Shown here: positions 63,280 to 64,000 of the stretch, piece after piece
Layout of the letters: each line of letters opens with the position of its first letter
Numbering within the stretch: position 1 is the first letter of the stretch
From: Lysobacter antibioticus
Lineage (GTDB): Bacteria > Pseudomonadota > Gammaproteobacteria > Xanthomonadales > Xanthomonadaceae
Direction of reading: 5' to 3'
DNA: 64,000 nt
Assembly (NCBI RefSeq): GCF_001442535.1
Contig: NZ_CP013141.1
Coordinates: 1,686,577 to 1,750,576, forward strand
Notes under the pieces: generated by a model
Told to the model about the DNA's origin: nothing
Database searches by the model: none
Seen by the model: the letters and a program-made list of their open reading frames with translations, nothing else
Made by a program: the position numbers and the translations under genes

Positions 63280-64000
63280 ATGAAGATGCGGCGCATCCTT
63301 TCGCTCGACGGCGGAGGCATACGCGGTCTGGTGAGCTGCCACTGGCTCGACGGCGTCGAGCGGACGCTGGCCCAGTCCGGCAAGCCCGGCCTGCTCGAGA
63401 GTTTCGACCTGATCGCCGGCAGTTCGACCGGCGCGCTCGTCGCCTGCGGCCTCGCGCATGGGCTCAGCCCCGCGGCCATGGCCGAGCTGTATCGCGATCA
63501 ACGCCATCTGATCTTTCCGGATCTGGCCGGGCGACTGTGGTCGCGTGCGGGGCGCGTGTTCTACGCCGGTCTCTCGGCCCCGCGCTACGACGGCGTGGGT
63601 TTGGAGAAGGTACTCAAGAAGGTATTCGGCAAGACCACCCTCGGTCAGTTGCAGGTGCCGGTGTTGGTGACCAGTTACGACACGATTTCGCGCGCGCCGG
63701 TGATCTTCAAGAGCTTCGATGCTTGTCATCGCAAGCTGCCGGTGTGGGAGGTCTGTCGCGCGTCTTCGGCCGCGCCGACCTATTTCCCGGCTCATCCGAT
63801 GAACATCCAGGGCAAGCTGTATGCCCTGATCGACGGCGGCGTGGTCGCCAACAACCCGACCGCCTGCGCCATCGCCGAAGCCATGCGCAAGGATGCCCAG
63901 GTCGACAACAGCCGCGACCTGGTGGTGCTGTCGGTCGGCACCGGCGAACGCACCCGCAGCATCGACCTGCACTCGGCACGCGAATGGGGCGCGCTGGAAT
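63280..64000 (+). CDS. Patatin-like phospholipase (3' truncated by window end)
   Basis: The first 240 residues of a cytosolic lipid acyl hydrolase. The catalytic dyad is in place: oxyanion loop DGGGIRG (10-16), nucleophile in IAGSSTGAL (GSSTG near 50-54) and Asp in LIDGGVVANNP. The start at 63280 has GGAG seven bases upstream. The chain reads through the window end at residue 240, so its C-terminus is unknown. Such proteins turn over membrane lipids; some serve as effectors of nucleotide-signalled phage defence, but no cyclase or other defence gene is next to this one in the window. Confidence 0.88.
   Translation, partial: MKMRRILSLDGGGIRGLVSCHWLDGVERTLAQSGKPGLLESFDLIAGSSTGALVACGLAHGLSPAAMAELYRDQRHLIFPDLAGRLWSRAGRVFYAGLSAPRYDGVGLEKVLKKVFGKTTLGQLQVPVLVTSYDTISRAPVIFKSFDACHRKLPVWEVCRASSAAPTYFPAHPMNIQGKLYALIDGGVVANNPTACAIAEAMRKDAQVDNSRDLVVLSVGTGERTRSIDLHSAREWGALE

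Noticed and set aside
63280..64000. Patatin gene as a CBASS or other defence effector
   Set aside because: Only the hydrolase is visible. No CD-NTase or other signalling gene is adjacent in the window, and patatins are common housekeeping enzymes. The 3' neighbour lies outside the window.

Overview
The window is dense, very GC-rich chromosomal DNA that fits a gammaproteobacterium of the Xanthomonadaceae, most like Lysobacter. This is an inference from gene content: two secreted M35 (aspzincin) metallopeptidases, a secreted S8 subtilase, an OMPLA phospholipase, an lpxK-msbA-exbBD-comEC-lolDC block, and many short palindromes of the type GTCGCGGCT-T/C-GCGCCGCTCCTAC scattered between genes. No rRNA, CRISPR array or complete insertion sequence was found.

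Layout. 1-5.9 kb: the end of an unknown gene; a two-domain fatty acyl-CoA reductase broken by a one-base frameshift in an A-run; then acyl-CoA-binding protein, a TetR regulator, a reductase-like protein, a phasin-like protein and a TPR protein, which together suggest neutral-lipid or fatty-alcohol metabolism. 6-16 kb: tRNA-Val, ArsC-like protein, membrane-anchored GltB-like flavoprotein, a nucleotide-sugar dehydrogenase, a MASE2-GGDEF diguanylate cyclase, a folK-like/folM-like pterin pair and an NAD-dependent epimerase. 16-23.8 kb: a secretome region with a beta-helix protein, a Gly/Lys-rich secreted protein, an M35 peptidase and an S8 protease, then two small unknown genes and an XRE-cupin regulator with a GNAT partner.

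23.9-26.4 kb: a small A+T-richer island at the 3' end of tRNA-Leu. It carries a decayed tyrosine integrase, an unknown gene and a protein resembling the BstA family of prophage-encoded phage-defence proteins. This is the best candidate for an unusual system here. A partial copy of the tRNA 3' end lies at the far edge and may be the other attachment site.

26.4-46.6 kb: tRNA-Leu, tRNA-Cys and tRNA-Gly, then a nearly continuous minus-strand series. Read in transcription order it holds an SDHAF4-like assembly factor, sdhC-D-A-B, a MAPEG protein, a secreted protein, sdhE, a cptA-like gene, lolC-lolD, comEC, exbB-exbD, msbA, lpxK, kdsB, a low-MW phosphatase, uvrC and pgsA. It links respiration (complex II and two of its assembly factors), lipoprotein and LPS export, DNA uptake and repair, and phospholipid synthesis. 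A ygfZ gene (Fe-S cluster maintenance) is divergent from the sdh assembly factor, with only 30 bp between start codons.

46.6-64 kb: a four-copy 131-bp palindrome array, an asparagine synthase, a fused 2-oxoacid dehydrogenase E1, GST, GNAT, a glutaryl-CoA-dehydrogenase-like enzyme, two glycine-zipper envelope proteins, tatD, tcdA, a membrane-anchored c-type cytochrome, a second M35 peptidase, a cold-shock protein, a DUF456-like membrane protein, PldA, and a patatin-like phospholipase cut by the window end.
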